Notes: generated from the sequence alone by a model not told the origin. A stretch of DNA of 64,000 bases from Streptomyces sp. NBC_01460 (GCF_036227405.1 NZ_CP109473.1:7006001-7070000), one strand, 5' to 3'; positions 42,806 to 52,970 are shown, numbered from the stretch's first letter. Numbers and translations are program-made.

Positions 42806-42929
42806 GATTGAGCAATCTAACCGATGAATCCAAGCGGAATCTCCTGTTGGACCGCTGGATCCATCTCCGTCAGTCTTGAGGGCGCGCACCAGACCTGGCG
42901 CGCTACGCCGTGTCCCGTGGAGTGCCCGT

Positions 42930-43931
<1,002 letters not shown>

Positions 43932-43939
43932 CCTCCGGG

Positions 43940-43981
43940 CCGTCCGCCGTGCGGCCCCGCGCGGCGGACGGGCTTCACCGG
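43940..43981 (+). terminator. Terminator of the aldo/keto reductase gene
   Basis: Perfect 10-bp arms CCGTCCGCCG (43940-43949) and CGGCGGACGG (43972-43981), nine bases after the stop, isolating the reductase from the peptidase operon. Confidence 0.75.
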
Positions 43982-44109
43982 ACTGGACCAGTGACAGATC
44001 ACCGAGGCCCTGGCCCGGTGCTGTCCCGGCGCGTACCGTGATCCGGCACGAAGATCCTCTTCCCGGGAACGGGCGGGGGAGCGACCGACCAGGGACAGGA
44101 CCGCGCACC

Positions 44110-44943
44110 GTGAAGATCCTCGTCAGCGCCGACATGGAGGGCGCGACCGGAGTGACCTGGCCGGCCGATGTGCTGCCGGGGACCCCGCAGTGGGAGCGGT
44201 GCCGCTCCCTCTTCACCTCCGACGTGAACGCCGCCGCTCTCGGTTTCTTCGACGGGGGCGCGGACGAGGTGCTCGTCAACGAGGCCCACTGGACCATGCG
44301 CAATCTGCTGCTGGAGCGGCTCGACGAGCGCGTCCAGATGCTCACGGGCCGGCACAAGTCCCTCTCCATGGTCGAGGGCATCCAGCACGGTGACGTCGAC
44401 GGTGTGGCGTTCGTCGGCTATCACACGGGCGCCGGCACGGAGGGCGTGCTCGCCCACACCTACCTCGCCAACTCCATCACCGGGGTCTGGCTCGACGGTG
44501 TCCGTGCCAGTGAGGGCCTTCTCAACGCCCATGTGGCGGCGGAGTACGGCGTACCGGTCGTCCTGGTCACCGGTGACGACCTGACGTGCGTGGACGCCGC
44601 CGGCTACGCCCCCGAGGCGCGCACGGTGGCGGTCAAGGACTACGTCTCGCGGTACGCGGCGGTGTGCCGCACCCCGGCCCGCACGGCAGCCGACATCAGG
44701 GCCGCCGCGGCCGGAGCGACCGCGCTCGCCGTACGCCACACGCCCGTGACGGGCGGCACCCGCACGGTGGAGCTGGAGTTCGACGCCGAGCATCTGGCAT
44801 CGGCAGCGACCGTGGTCCCCGGCGTGGCGCCCAGCGGCGAGCGGCGCGTCGCCTATACCAGCGGGACGATGTACGAAGGTATTCGCACGTTCAAGGCGGT
44901 GACGACGATCGTGTCGGCCGCCGTGGAGGAGCAGTATGGCTGA
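44110..44943 (+). CDS. dppA: D-aminopeptidase, M55 family (DppA-like)
   Basis: Zinc-dependent D-aminopeptidase of 277 residues, hydrolysing peptides with N-terminal D-Ala or Gly. The N-terminus VKILVSADMEGATG carries the family's metal ligands Asp8 and Glu10; further ligands lie in VNEAHWTMRNLL and FVGYHTGAGT. The GTG at 44110 is preferred because the frame upstream is not conserved. It is the first gene of a four-gene peptidase operon; its stop lies inside the start of the M20 gene. DppA forms ring-shaped decamers and releases D-Ala in murein peptide use. Cytoplasmic, no signal peptide. Confidence 0.88.
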   Translation: MKILVSADMEGATGVTWPADVLPGTPQWERCRSLFTSDVNAAALGFFDGGADEVLVNEAHWTMRNLLLERLDERVQMLTGRHKSLSMVEGIQHGDVDGVAFVGYHTGAGTEGVLAHTYLANSITGVWLDGVRASEGLLNAHVAAEYGVPVVLVTGDDLTCVDAAGYAPEARTVAVKDYVSRYAAVCRTPARTAADIRAAAAGATALAVRHTPVTGGTRTVELEFDAEHLASAATVVPGVAPSGERRVAYTSGTMYEGIRTFKAVTTIVSAAVEEQYG

Positions 44944-46279
44944 GGCGGGCAACCCCACCGGACCCGTGGACGAGCGGGCGCTCGAGGAGTCGGTGACCTT
45001 CACCTCCGAGCTGATCCGCATCGACACGACCAACCGCGGCGACGGCAGCTGCCGGGAACGCCCGGCCGCCGAGTACGTCGCCGAGCGCCTGGCCGACGCC
45101 GGCCTGGAGCCGGCCCTCCTGGAACGCACGCCGGGACGGACGAACGTCGTCGCCCGGATCGAGGGCACCGACCCCTCCGCCGACGCCCTCCTCGTCCACG
45201 GTCACCTGGACGTGGTGCCCGCCATGGCTGCCGACTGGAGTGTGCACCCGTTCTCCGGAGAGGTGCGCGACGGCGTCGTGTGGGGGCGCGGGGCCATCGA
45301 CATGAAGAACATGGACGCGATGGTCCTCGCCGTCGTCCGGGCCTGGGCGCGCGCGGGCGTCCGCCCGCGCCGTGACATCGTCATCGCCTACACGGCCGAC
45401 GAGGAGGCCAGCGCGAACGACGGCGCCGGCTTCCTCGCCGACCGGCACCCCGAGCTTTTCGAGGGCTGTACGGAGGGCATCAGCGAGTCCGGGGCCTTCA
45501 CCTTCCACGCGGGGCCCGGGATGTCCCTGTACCCCGTCGCGGCGGGGGAGCGCGGGACGGGCTGGCTGAAGCTCACCGCGGAGGGCAAGGCCGGTCACGG
45601 GTCCAAGGTCAACCGCGCCAACGCCGTCAGCAGGCTCGCCGCCGCGGTCGCCCGGATCGGCGAGTACGAGTGGCCGGTGCGGCTGACCCCGACGGTCCGG
45701 GCCGCCCTCACCGAGATCGCGGCGCTCCACCACATCCGCGTCGACCCCGACGCGCCCGGATTCGACGTCGACGAGCTCCTCGGCAAGCTGGGCCCCGCCG
45801 CAGCGCTCATCGAACCCATCGTGCGCAACAGCACCAACCCGACGATGCTGGAAGCCGGTTACAAGGTCAACGTCATCCCGGGCCACGCCACCGCCCACAT
45901 CGACGGACGCATGGTGCCCGGCGGCGAGGACGAGTTCCGCGAGACGATGGACCGGCTGACCGGCCCCGGGGTCCACTGGGAGTTCGACCACCGCGAGGTC
46001 GCGCTGGAAGCCCCGGTCGACTCGCCCACGTACCGGAAGATGCGTACGGCCGTCGAGCTGTTCGACCCCGGCGCGCACGTCGTCCCCTACTGCATGTCGG
46101 GCGGCACGGACGCCAAGCAGTTCTCGCGGCTCGGCATCACCGGTTACGGTTTCTCCCCACTCAAGCTGCCCGTCGGCTTCGACTACCAGGCTCTGTTCCA
46201 CGGAGTCGACGAGCGGGTCCCGGTCGACGCCCTGCACTTCGGCGTCCGGGTCCTGGACCACTTCCTGCGCACCGCCTGA
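44936..46279 (+). CDS. M20/M25/M40 family zinc metallopeptidase
   Basis: Dipeptidase/ArgE-DapE-like hydrolase of 447 residues. The di-zinc site is complete: HGHLDVVP, the bridging Asp in GRGAIDMKNMDAMV, the catalytic/ligand Glu pair in TADEEAS, and a later His/Asp region CMSGGTDAKQF. A lid/dimerisation domain (about 190-320) contains GKAGHGSKVNRANAV. It overlaps dppA by eight bases. Such enzymes remove acyl groups or split dipeptides; in this operon a role on D-amino-acid-containing peptides or acyl amino acids is inferred. Cytoplasmic. Confidence 0.9.
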   Translation: MAEAGNPTGPVDERALEESVTFTSELIRIDTTNRGDGSCRERPAAEYVAERLADAGLEPALLERTPGRTNVVARIEGTDPSADALLVHGHLDVVPAMAADWSVHPFSGEVRDGVVWGRGAIDMKNMDAMVLAVVRAWARAGVRPRRDIVIAYTADEEASANDGAGFLADRHPELFEGCTEGISESGAFTFHAGPGMSLYPVAAGERGTGWLKLTAEGKAGHGSKVNRANAVSRLAAAVARIGEYEWPVRLTPTVRAALTEIAALHHIRVDPDAPGFDVDELLGKLGPAAALIEPIVRNSTNPTMLEAGYKVNVIPGHATAHIDGRMVPGGEDEFRETMDRLTGPGVHWEFDHREVALEAPVDSPTYRKMRTAVELFDPGAHVVPYCMSGGTDAKQFSRLGITGYGFSPLKLPVGFDYQALFHGVDERVPVDALHFGVRVLDHFLRTA

Positions 46280-46368
46280 CGGACCGCACCACCCGGCGGA
46301 CCGAACGGCCCGACGGACCGAACGGCCCGCGAACAGAACCGCCCGACCGGAAAGAGGGGGAACCGACC

Positions 46369-48369
46369 ATGGTGTCCACAGCGGCGTACGGCACGTGGCC
46401 GTCACCGATCGACGCGGCGCTCTCCGCCTCGCACGACGGCCGGCCGGAGTTCGTCGGGACCGTCGGCGACGAGGTGTGGTGGACGGAGCCGCGCCCCGCC
46501 GAGGGGGGCAGGCGCGCACTCGTGCGCCGCAGGGCGGACGGCAGCACCCTTTCGGTGCTCCCCGAGCCGTGGAACCCGCGCAGCCGCGTCATCGAGTACG
46601 GCGGAGCGCCCTGGGCCGGCGGGGTCCGGGAGGAGGGCGGGCCGCTGGTCGTCTTCGTCCACTTCCCCGACCAGCGGCTGTACGCCTACGCGCCGGACGG
46701 GCCCGACGAGCCGTGGCCGCTGACCCCGCTCTCGGACGTCGGCGGCGGACTGCGCTGGGTGGACCCGCAGTTGCATCTCGCCCGCGGTGAAGTGTGGTGC
46801 GTGCTGGAGGAGTTCACCGGCTCGGCCCCCACCGACGTGCGACGGGTGATCGCCGCGGTGCCCCTGGACGGATCGGCAGCCGACGACCGGGGCGCCGTAC
46901 GCGAACTCACCGACGGCCGGCACCGGTTCGTCACCGGACCCAAGCTGTCGCACGACGGCCGCCGGGCCGCCTGGATCGCGTGGGACCACCCGCGGATGCC
47001 GTGGGACGGCACGTTCGCCATGGTGGCCGACGTCGGTGACGACGGCGCCTTCACCGGTGTCCGGCCGCTGGTCGGAGCCGTCGACGAGTCGGTCGTCCAG
47101 GTCGAGTGGGACCGGGACGGCTCGCTGCTCTTCGTGTCGGACGTCGGGGGCTGGTGGGAACTCCAGCGGCTCGGGCCCGACGCGGTCGCCGGTGCGGCCG
47201 TTCCCGCCGGCCGTCTCTGCACCGGCCGCGGCGAGGAGTTCGGCGGACCGCTGTGGAAGATCGGCCTGCGCTGGTTCCAGCTCCTGGACAACGGGCTGAT
47301 CGCCGTCATCCACGGCCGGGGCACCACCGCGCTCGGCGTGCTCGACCCGGAGACCGGCGAGCTCGTCGACGCCGTCGGCCCCTGGACCGCCTGGGCGGAG
47401 ACGCTCGCCGTGCAGGACACGAGGGTCATCGGTATCGCCGCGAGCCCGCACACGTCGTACGAGGTGGTGGAGCTGGACACCGCCACCGGCCACACCCGGA
47501 CCATCGGCGTGCCCCACCAGGACGCGGTCGACCCCGCCTACTGTCCCGAGCCGCAGATCCGCACCTTCACCGGGCCCGCCGGCCGCGAGATCCACGCCCA
47601 CGTGTATCCGCCGCGCCACCCCGACCGCACCGGGCCCGAGGGTGAGCTGCCGCCGTACGTCATCTGGGCGCACGGCGGCCCCACCGGCCGCGACCCGCTC
47701 GTGCTCGACCTGGAGATCGCCTACTTCACCTCCCGGGGGATCGGCGTCGCCGAGGTCGACTACGGCGGCTCGACCGGCTACGGCCGCGCCTACCGCGAAC
47801 GGCTCCGGGAGCAGTGGGGCGTCGTCGACGTGGAGGACTGCGCGGCCGTCGCCCTGGGGCTGGCCGAGGAGGGCTCGGCGGACCGCGACCGGCTGGCGAT
47901 CCGGGGAGGCAGCGCCGGCGGGTGGACCACCGCCGCCTCCCTCACGCAGACGGACGTGTACGCCTGCGGGGCGATCAGCTACCCGATCCTCGACCTGGCG
48001 GGCTGGGCGACCGGGGAGACCCACGACTTCGAGTCGCAGTACCTGGAATCGCTCGTGGGTCCCTACGCCGAGGTGCCCGAGCGCTACCGGGAACGCTCGC
48101 CGATCAACCGCACGGACACGCTGACGGCGCCGTTCGTGCTGCTCCAGGGGCTCGACGACCCGATCTGCCCGCCCGTCCAGTGCGAGCGCTTCCTCGCCGC
48201 GATCGAGGGCCGCGGGATCCCGCACGCCTACCTCGCCTTCGAGGGGGAGAGCCACGGCTTCCGCCGCGCCGACACCGTCAGGCGCGCTCTGGAGGCGGAA
48301 CTCTCCCTCTACGCGCAGACCTTCGGGCTCGACCGGACCGACGTACCCCGGCTGGAGCTGAAGAAGTGA
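46369..48369 (+). CDS. S9 family prolyl oligopeptidase-type serine peptidase
   Basis: Two-domain peptidase of 666 residues: an N-terminal seven-bladed beta-propeller (about 1-400) and a C-terminal alpha/beta-hydrolase (about 410-660). The nucleophile is the Ser in IRGGSAGGWTTA, the acid Asp in LQGLDDPICPP, and the His in FEGESHGFRR; HGGPTGRDP is the oxyanion segment. Acyl-aminoacyl-peptidase/DPP-like activity on short peptides is likely, in the cytoplasm. AAAGAGGGGGAA precedes the ATG. It follows M20 after a 90-base gap with a short duplicated sequence, and shares a GTGA overlap with the next gene. Confidence 0.9.
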   Translation: MVSTAAYGTWPSPIDAALSASHDGRPEFVGTVGDEVWWTEPRPAEGGRRALVRRRADGSTLSVLPEPWNPRSRVIEYGGAPWAGGVREEGGPLVVFVHFPDQRLYAYAPDGPDEPWPLTPLSDVGGGLRWVDPQLHLARGEVWCVLEEFTGSAPTDVRRVIAAVPLDGSAADDRGAVRELTDGRHRFVTGPKLSHDGRRAAWIAWDHPRMPWDGTFAMVADVGDDGAFTGVRPLVGAVDESVVQVEWDRDGSLLFVSDVGGWWELQRLGPDAVAGAAVPAGRLCTGRGEEFGGPLWKIGLRWFQLLDNGLIAVIHGRGTTALGVLDPETGELVDAVGPWTAWAETLAVQDTRVIGIAASPHTSYEVVELDTATGHTRTIGVPHQDAVDPAYCPEPQIRTFTGPAGREIHAHVYPPRHPDRTGPEGELPPYVIWAHGGPTGRDPLVLDLEIAYFTSRGIGVAEVDYGGSTGYGRAYRERLREQWGVVDVEDCAAVALGLAEEGSADRDRLAIRGGSAGGWTTAASLTQTDVYACGAISYPILDLAGWATGETHDFESQYLESLVGPYAEVPERYRERSPINRTDTLTAPFVLLQGLDDPICPPVQCERFLAAIEGRGIPHAYLAFEGESHGFRRADTVRRALEAELSLYAQTFGLDRTDVPRLELKK

Positions 48370-49310
48370 CCCTGGAGCCCCTCGCCCGCCCGGCCCGGCT
48401 GCGGCCCGGGGCCAGGGTCGCGGTCGTCTCGCCCAGCGGTCCCGTGCCCGCCGACCGGATGGAGCGCGGTCTCGACCTGCTGCGCGGGTGGGACCTCGAC
48501 CCCGTCGTGGCCCCCCATGCCCTCGACACGCACCCTGAGCTCGGTCATCTTGCCGGGAGGGACGAGCACCGCGCCCAGGACCTCCAGGAGGCCTGGTGCG
48601 ACCCGTCCGTGGACGCCGTGCTGTGCGCCCGCGGGGGGTACGGCGCCCACCGCATGGTCGACCTCCTGGACTGGGCCGCGATCCGCGCGGCCGGGCCCAA
48701 GGCGTTCGTCGGGTACAGCGACATCACCGTGCTGCACGAGGCGTTCGCGCTGCGGGCCGGGTTCTCTACCCTGCACGGTCCGATGATCGGGACCGAGGTC
48801 TTCCTCAAGGACGAGGCCACGCAGCAGGCCCTGCGTTCCACCCTGTTCGAGCCCGAGTCGGTGCGGACGCTCGGTCTGGACGCGGCGGCCGCGCTGGTCC
48901 CCGGCACCGCCCGGGGGATCACCTACGGCGGCTGTGTGAGCCTCCTCGCGGCCGACGCCGGCACCCCGTGGGCCCGGACCTCCGCCCGGGGCGGGCTGCT
49001 GGTGATCGAGGACACCGGGGAGGAGCCGTACCGGCTGGACGGGATCCTCACCCGGCTGCTGCGCATCGGCGCCCTCGACGGGATAGCCGGGGTGGTGTGC
49101 GGCTCGTGGGAGGCCTGCGGGCCCTACGAGGGGGTGCGGGGCGTGCTCGCCGACCGCCTCGGCGGTCTCGGGATCCCGGTGGTCGAGGAGCTGGGCTTCG
49201 GCCACGGCCCCACGGCGCTGACCGTCCCGCTCGGCGTGCCCGCGGTGCTGGACGCGCCTGCCGACGGCGGCCGGTGCACCCTCACCGTCCGCGTGCCCGC
49301 GCTTGTCTGA
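48366..49310 (+). CDS. S66 family LD-carboxypeptidase
   Basis: Serine peptidase of 314 residues of the LdcA/MccF family, which cleaves L,D-peptide bonds such as the terminal D-Ala of murein tetrapeptides. The start region RVAVVSPSGPVPADRMERG, DAVLCARGGYGAHR and the nucleophile segment FVGYSDIT are typical, with the Glu/His relay in the later LLVIEDTGEEPYR and LGFGHGPTA segments. Its GTG overlaps the S9 stop, so it is translationally coupled. No signal peptide, indicating cytoplasmic turnover of imported muropeptides; microcin-type amide detoxification (MccF) is the alternative. Confidence 0.9.
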   Translation: MTLEPLARPARLRPGARVAVVSPSGPVPADRMERGLDLLRGWDLDPVVAPHALDTHPELGHLAGRDEHRAQDLQEAWCDPSVDAVLCARGGYGAHRMVDLLDWAAIRAAGPKAFVGYSDITVLHEAFALRAGFSTLHGPMIGTEVFLKDEATQQALRSTLFEPESVRTLGLDAAAALVPGTARGITYGGCVSLLAADAGTPWARTSARGGLLVIEDTGEEPYRLDGILTRLLRIGALDGIAGVVCGSWEACGPYEGVRGVLADRLGGLGIPVVEELGFGHGPTALTVPLGVPAVLDAPADGGRCTLTVRVPALV

Positions 49311-49365
49311 AGGCCGGCCCGGCAGGCGCCGGACGGATCAACTCGGAAAACTCGGATCCCGTGCG

Positions 49366-49426
49366 TTGACAGCGGTGTGACCGGTGTCACAGCATGGGCC
49401 CGGCCAGTTACTTACCGGTCGGTAAG
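49366..49426 (+). promoter_or_regulatory. Promoter with TetR-type operator upstream of the CocE-like hydrolase
   Basis: A perfect -35 TTGACA (49366-49371) and, 18 bases on, CAGCAT (49390-49395) as -10. Just downstream, CTTACCGGTCGGTAAG (49411-49426) is a 7-bp inverted repeat with a two-base centre, of the TACCGnnCGGTA type bound by many TetR-family repressors. Binding here would block initiation. No TetR gene is adjacent. Confidence 0.6.
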
Positions 49427-49449
49427 GTGTCCTCGGTGTGGAGGTCCAT

Positions 49450-51225
49450 GTGTCGCGTGCTGTGCCCAGATTCCGCCGTCCACTCACCTCGCTCGCCGGG
49501 GCGGCGTTACTCGCCCCACTCGTCCTGACGGTCGCCCCGCAGGCATCGGCGGCGGACCGGTACACCGTCACACCCCTGGAGTTCACCGTGCGCGCGGGCG
49601 GCCGGTCCTGCACCGTCGACGCCGACCTCTACCGCCCCGCCGGTGTCGACGCGCAGCACCCGGCCCCGGCCGTCCTCGCCACCAACGGGTTCGGCGGCAG
49701 CAAGGACGACGGCTCGACCGACGTCATCGGCAAGGCCTTCGCCGAACGCGGCTACGTCTCCCTCGTCTACTCCGGCCTGGGCTTCGGCAAGTCCGGCTGC
49801 CTCATCACGCTCGACGACCCGGAGATCGACGGCAAGGCCGCCTCGGGGCTCGTCGACTTCCTCGCCGGCACCCGAGCCGCCGACGACGGCACCGAGGCCG
49901 ACTACGTCACCTCGGACGGGCCGGGCGATCCGGTGGTCGGCATGATCGGCGGTTCGTACGGCGGGGCCGTCCAACTGGCGACCGCGTCCGCCGACCGCCG
50001 CGTGGACGCGCTGGTCCCGCTGATCACCTGGAACGACCTGGCGTACTCGCTCGCCCCCAACAGCACCGGCGCGGCCCGGGGCGTCTCCTCCGGGACGCCC
50101 GGCGTCTTCAAGTGGCAGTGGACCAACGGCTTCTACCTGATGGGGGAGGGGCAGCCCCTGCTGGTCCCGAGCCTCGACCCCTCCCGTTTCGGCGGTCTCA
50201 CCTGCCTGCACTTCTCCGCGCGGGCCTGCGACACCATCCGACTCCTGAACTCCGGCCGCTACCCGGCCGACGAGACCCGGGAGATGCTCACGTACGCGCG
50301 GAGCGTCTCGCCGGTCTCGTACCTGTCCGGTGTCACCGCGCCCACGCTGCTCGTCCAGGGCCAGGCCGACAGCCTGTTCAACCTCAACGAGGCCACGGCC
50401 ACCTACCGGGCGCTCGAGGCCCAGGGCACCACGACGAAGATGATCTGGCAGGCCTGGGGCCACAGCGGCGGCCAGGCGGCTGGTGAACTCGACCTCTCCA
50501 CGGGCGATCTGGAGGCCAACTACGTCGGTCGGCGCATCCTCGCCTGGTTCGACCGCTACCTGCGCCACGAGGAAACGACCGACACAGGGCCCGAGTTCGC
50601 CTACTACCGTGACTGGGAGAGCGGCTACGGCACCGCGGCGGCCGTCCCCGCCGCGTCCCGCACGATGTACCTGTCCGGCGACGGCGCCCTGGTGGACAGC
50701 CGTTCGAAGGTCACCCGCGGAAGCCGCCAGTACACCAACTGGCTCCTGCCCACCAGCCACTCCGAGAGCTCCCTCGCCGGCATCATCGGGTTCCCCGACC
50801 GGGCGCCCCACGACACCAAGGGCACGTACCTCGGCTGGACCAGCGCGCCGCTGACCTCCCCGGTCGACGTCGTCGGCGCGCCGAAGGCCACCCTGAAGGT
50901 CGTCTCGCCGAAGACGGAGCGGGTGCAGAACAGCGGCGACGCCGCGGACAAGCTCGTCCTGTTCGCCAAGGTGTACGACGTGGCACCCGACGGGACCCAG
51001 AAGCTGGTGAACCGCCTGGTCGCCCCCGTGCGCGTCCCCGACGTCACCCGCCCCTTCACCGTCGAGCTGCCAGGGATCGTGCACCGGTACGAGGCCGGGC
51101 ACCGGCTGCGGTTCGTGATCGCCGGGAGTGACACGGCGTACTTCGGCAACCGGGGCGTCAAGCCGGTCACCGTGGTCAGCGCCCCGCAGGACACCGGCGT
51201 CCTGGAACTCCCCGTGGTCCGCTGA
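49450..51225 (+). CDS. Secreted CocE/NonD (X-Pro dipeptidyl-peptidase S15-like) hydrolase
   Basis: Secreted serine hydrolase of 591 residues. A GTG at 49450 is preferred, with GGAGG five bases upstream, over a GTG four codons earlier. The signal peptide ends near PQASAADRY. The alpha/beta-hydrolase domain has nucleophile Ser169 in GMIGGSYGGAV, the acid Asp in LLVQGQADSLFN and the His in QAWGHSGGQ. The C-terminal jelly-roll domain (about 430-590; VVGAPKATLKVVS, YEAGHRLRFVIAGSD) is typical of the family. It could cleave Xaa-Pro dipeptides or esters/amides outside the cell. Confidence 0.86.
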   Translation: MSRAVPRFRRPLTSLAGAALLAPLVLTVAPQASAADRYTVTPLEFTVRAGGRSCTVDADLYRPAGVDAQHPAPAVLATNGFGGSKDDGSTDVIGKAFAERGYVSLVYSGLGFGKSGCLITLDDPEIDGKAASGLVDFLAGTRAADDGTEADYVTSDGPGDPVVGMIGGSYGGAVQLATASADRRVDALVPLITWNDLAYSLAPNSTGAARGVSSGTPGVFKWQWTNGFYLMGEGQPLLVPSLDPSRFGGLTCLHFSARACDTIRLLNSGRYPADETREMLTYARSVSPVSYLSGVTAPTLLVQGQADSLFNLNEATATYRALEAQGTTTKMIWQAWGHSGGQAAGELDLSTGDLEANYVGRRILAWFDRYLRHEETTDTGPEFAYYRDWESGYGTAAAVPAASRTMYLSGDGALVDSRSKVTRGSRQYTNWLLPTSHSESSLAGIIGFPDRAPHDTKGTYLGWTSAPLTSPVDVVGAPKATLKVVSPKTERVQNSGDAADKLVLFAKVYDVAPDGTQKLVNRLVAPVRVPDVTRPFTVELPGIVHRYEAGHRLRFVIAGSDTAYFGNRGVKPVTVVSAPQDTGVLELPVVR

Positions 51226-51254
51226 CCGTCACCCGTACGGCCCTGCTCCACAGC

Positions 51255-51293
51255 TCCCCGGACCCGGGACGGAGTCATCCTGGGGTCCGGGGA
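51255..51293 (+). terminator. Terminator downstream of the CocE-like gene
   Basis: Perfect 11-bp arms TCCCCGGACCC (51255-51265) and GGGTCCGGGGA (51283-51293) with a 17-base loop, 30 bases after the stop. Confidence 0.75.
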
Positions 51294-51337
51294 CCGCCGT
51301 TCCCGGCCCCGGCACCAGGACTCAGGGAGGGCGGCTC

Positions 51338-51571
51338 ATGAGCCCCAAGGACGTATCCAGCGACACCGCGAGCGCCTTCACCCCCGCCCGGATCGCCGTC
51401 ACCGTGCTGGCCGTGCTGACGATCGTCTTCATCTGCGTGAACACCGCCGACGTGACCATCCGCGTCATCATCCCCAAGGTCACGATGCCGCTCTGGGCCG
51501 CGCTGCTGGGCGTCTTCGTCGCCGGCGGGCTCTGCGGCGCCTACCTGTTCCGCAGGCGCGCCGACCGGTAG
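51338..51571 (+). CDS. LapA-like (DUF1049) small membrane protein
   Basis: Membrane protein of 77 residues with two hydrophobic segments (about 20-38 and 49-68) joined by the loop ADVTIRVIIPKVTMPLW, the pattern of LapA/DUF1049 lipopolysaccharide-assembly-type proteins, though actinobacteria lack LPS. GGGAGGGC precedes the ATG. It lies between two terminator-like regions, probably as a single gene. Function in Streptomyces is unknown. Confidence 0.82.
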   Translation: MSPKDVSSDTASAFTPARIAVTVLAVLTIVFICVNTADVTIRVIIPKVTMPLWAALLGVFVAGGLCGAYLFRRRADR

Positions 51572-51719
51572 CGCCCCCTCCGTCCTCGTCCTGGACGCCG
51601 CCTCGCGGAAGCTGATCCGCACCCGGCCCCCGGCATCGGCCTGAACGGTCGAGCCCTGGGTACGCGCAGGTCATCACCCGCCACGGGGCGTACCGGGCGG
51701 CGGCGGAGAGGACACGGAC

Positions 51720-52808
51720 GTGCGGACTGTCGGAGTCGAGGAAGAGCTCCTGCTCGTCGACGCGGAGAGCGGTGACCCCCGGACACTGTCGACGGCGGTG
51801 CTGGCCCTGGCGGAACGCCGCGCCGAGGGCGACTCCGTCTTCGAGTCCGAACTGCACGACCAGCAAGTGGAGTTCGGCACCGAACCGCGCGAGGCGATGG
51901 CGGACCTGGCGGAGGAGATACGCCGCTGGCGGGCCGAGGCGGCCCGCAGCGCGTCGGAGATGGGCGCCACCGTGGCCGCACTCGCCACCTCCCCGATGCC
52001 GGTGAGTCCCTCCATCGGGGAGGACGAGCGGTACCGATGGCTGGCGGAGCGGTTCGGCCTGACCGCGCAGGAGCAGCTGACCTGCGGCTGCCACGTGCAC
52101 GTGTCGGTGGAATCGGACGAGGAGGGCGTCGCCGTACTGGACCGGGTGCGGCCCTGGCTTCCGGTCCTGCTGGCCCTGAGCGCGAACTCCCCCTTCTGGC
52201 AGGGGCAGGACACCGCCTACGACGGCTACCGCAGCAGGGTCTGGGGCCGCTGGCCCTCGGCCGGCCCGGTGGAGGTGTTCGGCTCCGCGGACCGCTACCA
52301 CGAGCAGGTCCGGACGATGGTCGACACGGGAGTCCTGCGCGACAAGGGGATGATCTACTTCGACGCGCGCCTCTCGCACCGCTACCCCACCGTGGAGGTC
52401 AGGGTGGCGGACGTGTGCCTGGAGCCGGCCGACACCGTGCTGCTCGCCACGCTCGTACGCGGTCTGGTCGAGACGGCGGCCCGCGCCTGGCGGGCCGGCG
52501 ACCCACCGCACCCCGCGTCGGTGAGCGTCCTGCGGATGGCTTCCTGGCAGGCCGCGCGCTCGGGTCTGGAGGGGCGGCTGATCCACCCGCTCACCACGCG
52601 GCCCGAGCCCGCGGCGGACGTCGCGCACGCGCTGCTCACCCATGTGGGTGACGCCCTGGAGGACAGCGGTGACCTCGTGGAGGCCGAGAAGGCGCTGCGG
52701 ACCTTGCTGAAGCGGGGGACGGGCGCCCGGGCGCAGCGTGAGGTCCTCGCGGGCTCGGACAGTCTCCGGACCGTCGTGACCGAGTGCGCCGCGAGGACGC
52801 TCGGCTGA
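51720..52808 (+). CDS. Carboxylate-amine ligase, glutamate--cysteine ligase family 2 (YbdK-type)
   Basis: ATP-dependent ligase-fold protein of 362 residues, GCS2 family. It begins TVGVEEELLLVDAESG, containing the metal/ATP-site Glu residues, and shows FESELHDQQVEFGT, CGCHVHVSVE and RLSHRYPTVEVRVADVCLEP. Members join amino-acid carboxylates to amines; E. coli YbdK has weak gamma-glutamylcysteine ligase activity. Streptomyces makes mycothiol rather than glutathione, so a different product is probable. GTG start at 51720. The next gene, an arginase-fold protein, follows after 162 bases containing a duplicated sequence. Confidence 0.87.
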   Translation: MRTVGVEEELLLVDAESGDPRTLSTAVLALAERRAEGDSVFESELHDQQVEFGTEPREAMADLAEEIRRWRAEAARSASEMGATVAALATSPMPVSPSIGEDERYRWLAERFGLTAQEQLTCGCHVHVSVESDEEGVAVLDRVRPWLPVLLALSANSPFWQGQDTAYDGYRSRVWGRWPSAGPVEVFGSADRYHEQVRTMVDTGVLRDKGMIYFDARLSHRYPTVEVRVADVCLEPADTVLLATLVRGLVETAARAWRAGDPPHPASVSVLRMASWQAARSGLEGRLIHPLTTRPEPAADVAHALLTHVGDALEDSGDLVEAEKALRTLLKRGTGARAQREVLAGSDSLRTVVTECAARTLG

Positions 52809-52868
52809 CCCCACGCGCCCTGGGGCGGGCGGGGCGACCCGCGCCGCCCCGAGGACGCGCGGGCCTTC

Positions 52869-52930
52869 GGGGCCCGGACCGGGAACTTCTCGGGGAAAGC
52901 CGGGGCCTGGACCGAGAACTCCTCGGGAAA
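52869..52930. repeat. Tandem imperfect direct repeat upstream of the arginase-fold gene
   Basis: Copies at 52869-52898 (GGGGCCCGGACCGGGAACTT then CTCGGGGAAA) and 52902-52930 (GGGGCCTGGACCGAGAACTC then CTCGGGAAA), differing at a few positions, start-to-start spacing 33 bases (about three helical turns). They end 40 bases before the ATG and could bind a regulator on one face of the DNA. Confidence 0.55.
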
Positions 52931-52970
52931 TGGGGAGACATCCTCCGGCAGGCGCGGTGAGGATGGCCGT

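Noticed and set aside
46284..46330. Duplicated GGACCGAACGGCCC in the M20-S9 gap
   Set aside because: Only two short copies in GC-rich sequence; no sign of function and probably a replication-slippage trace.
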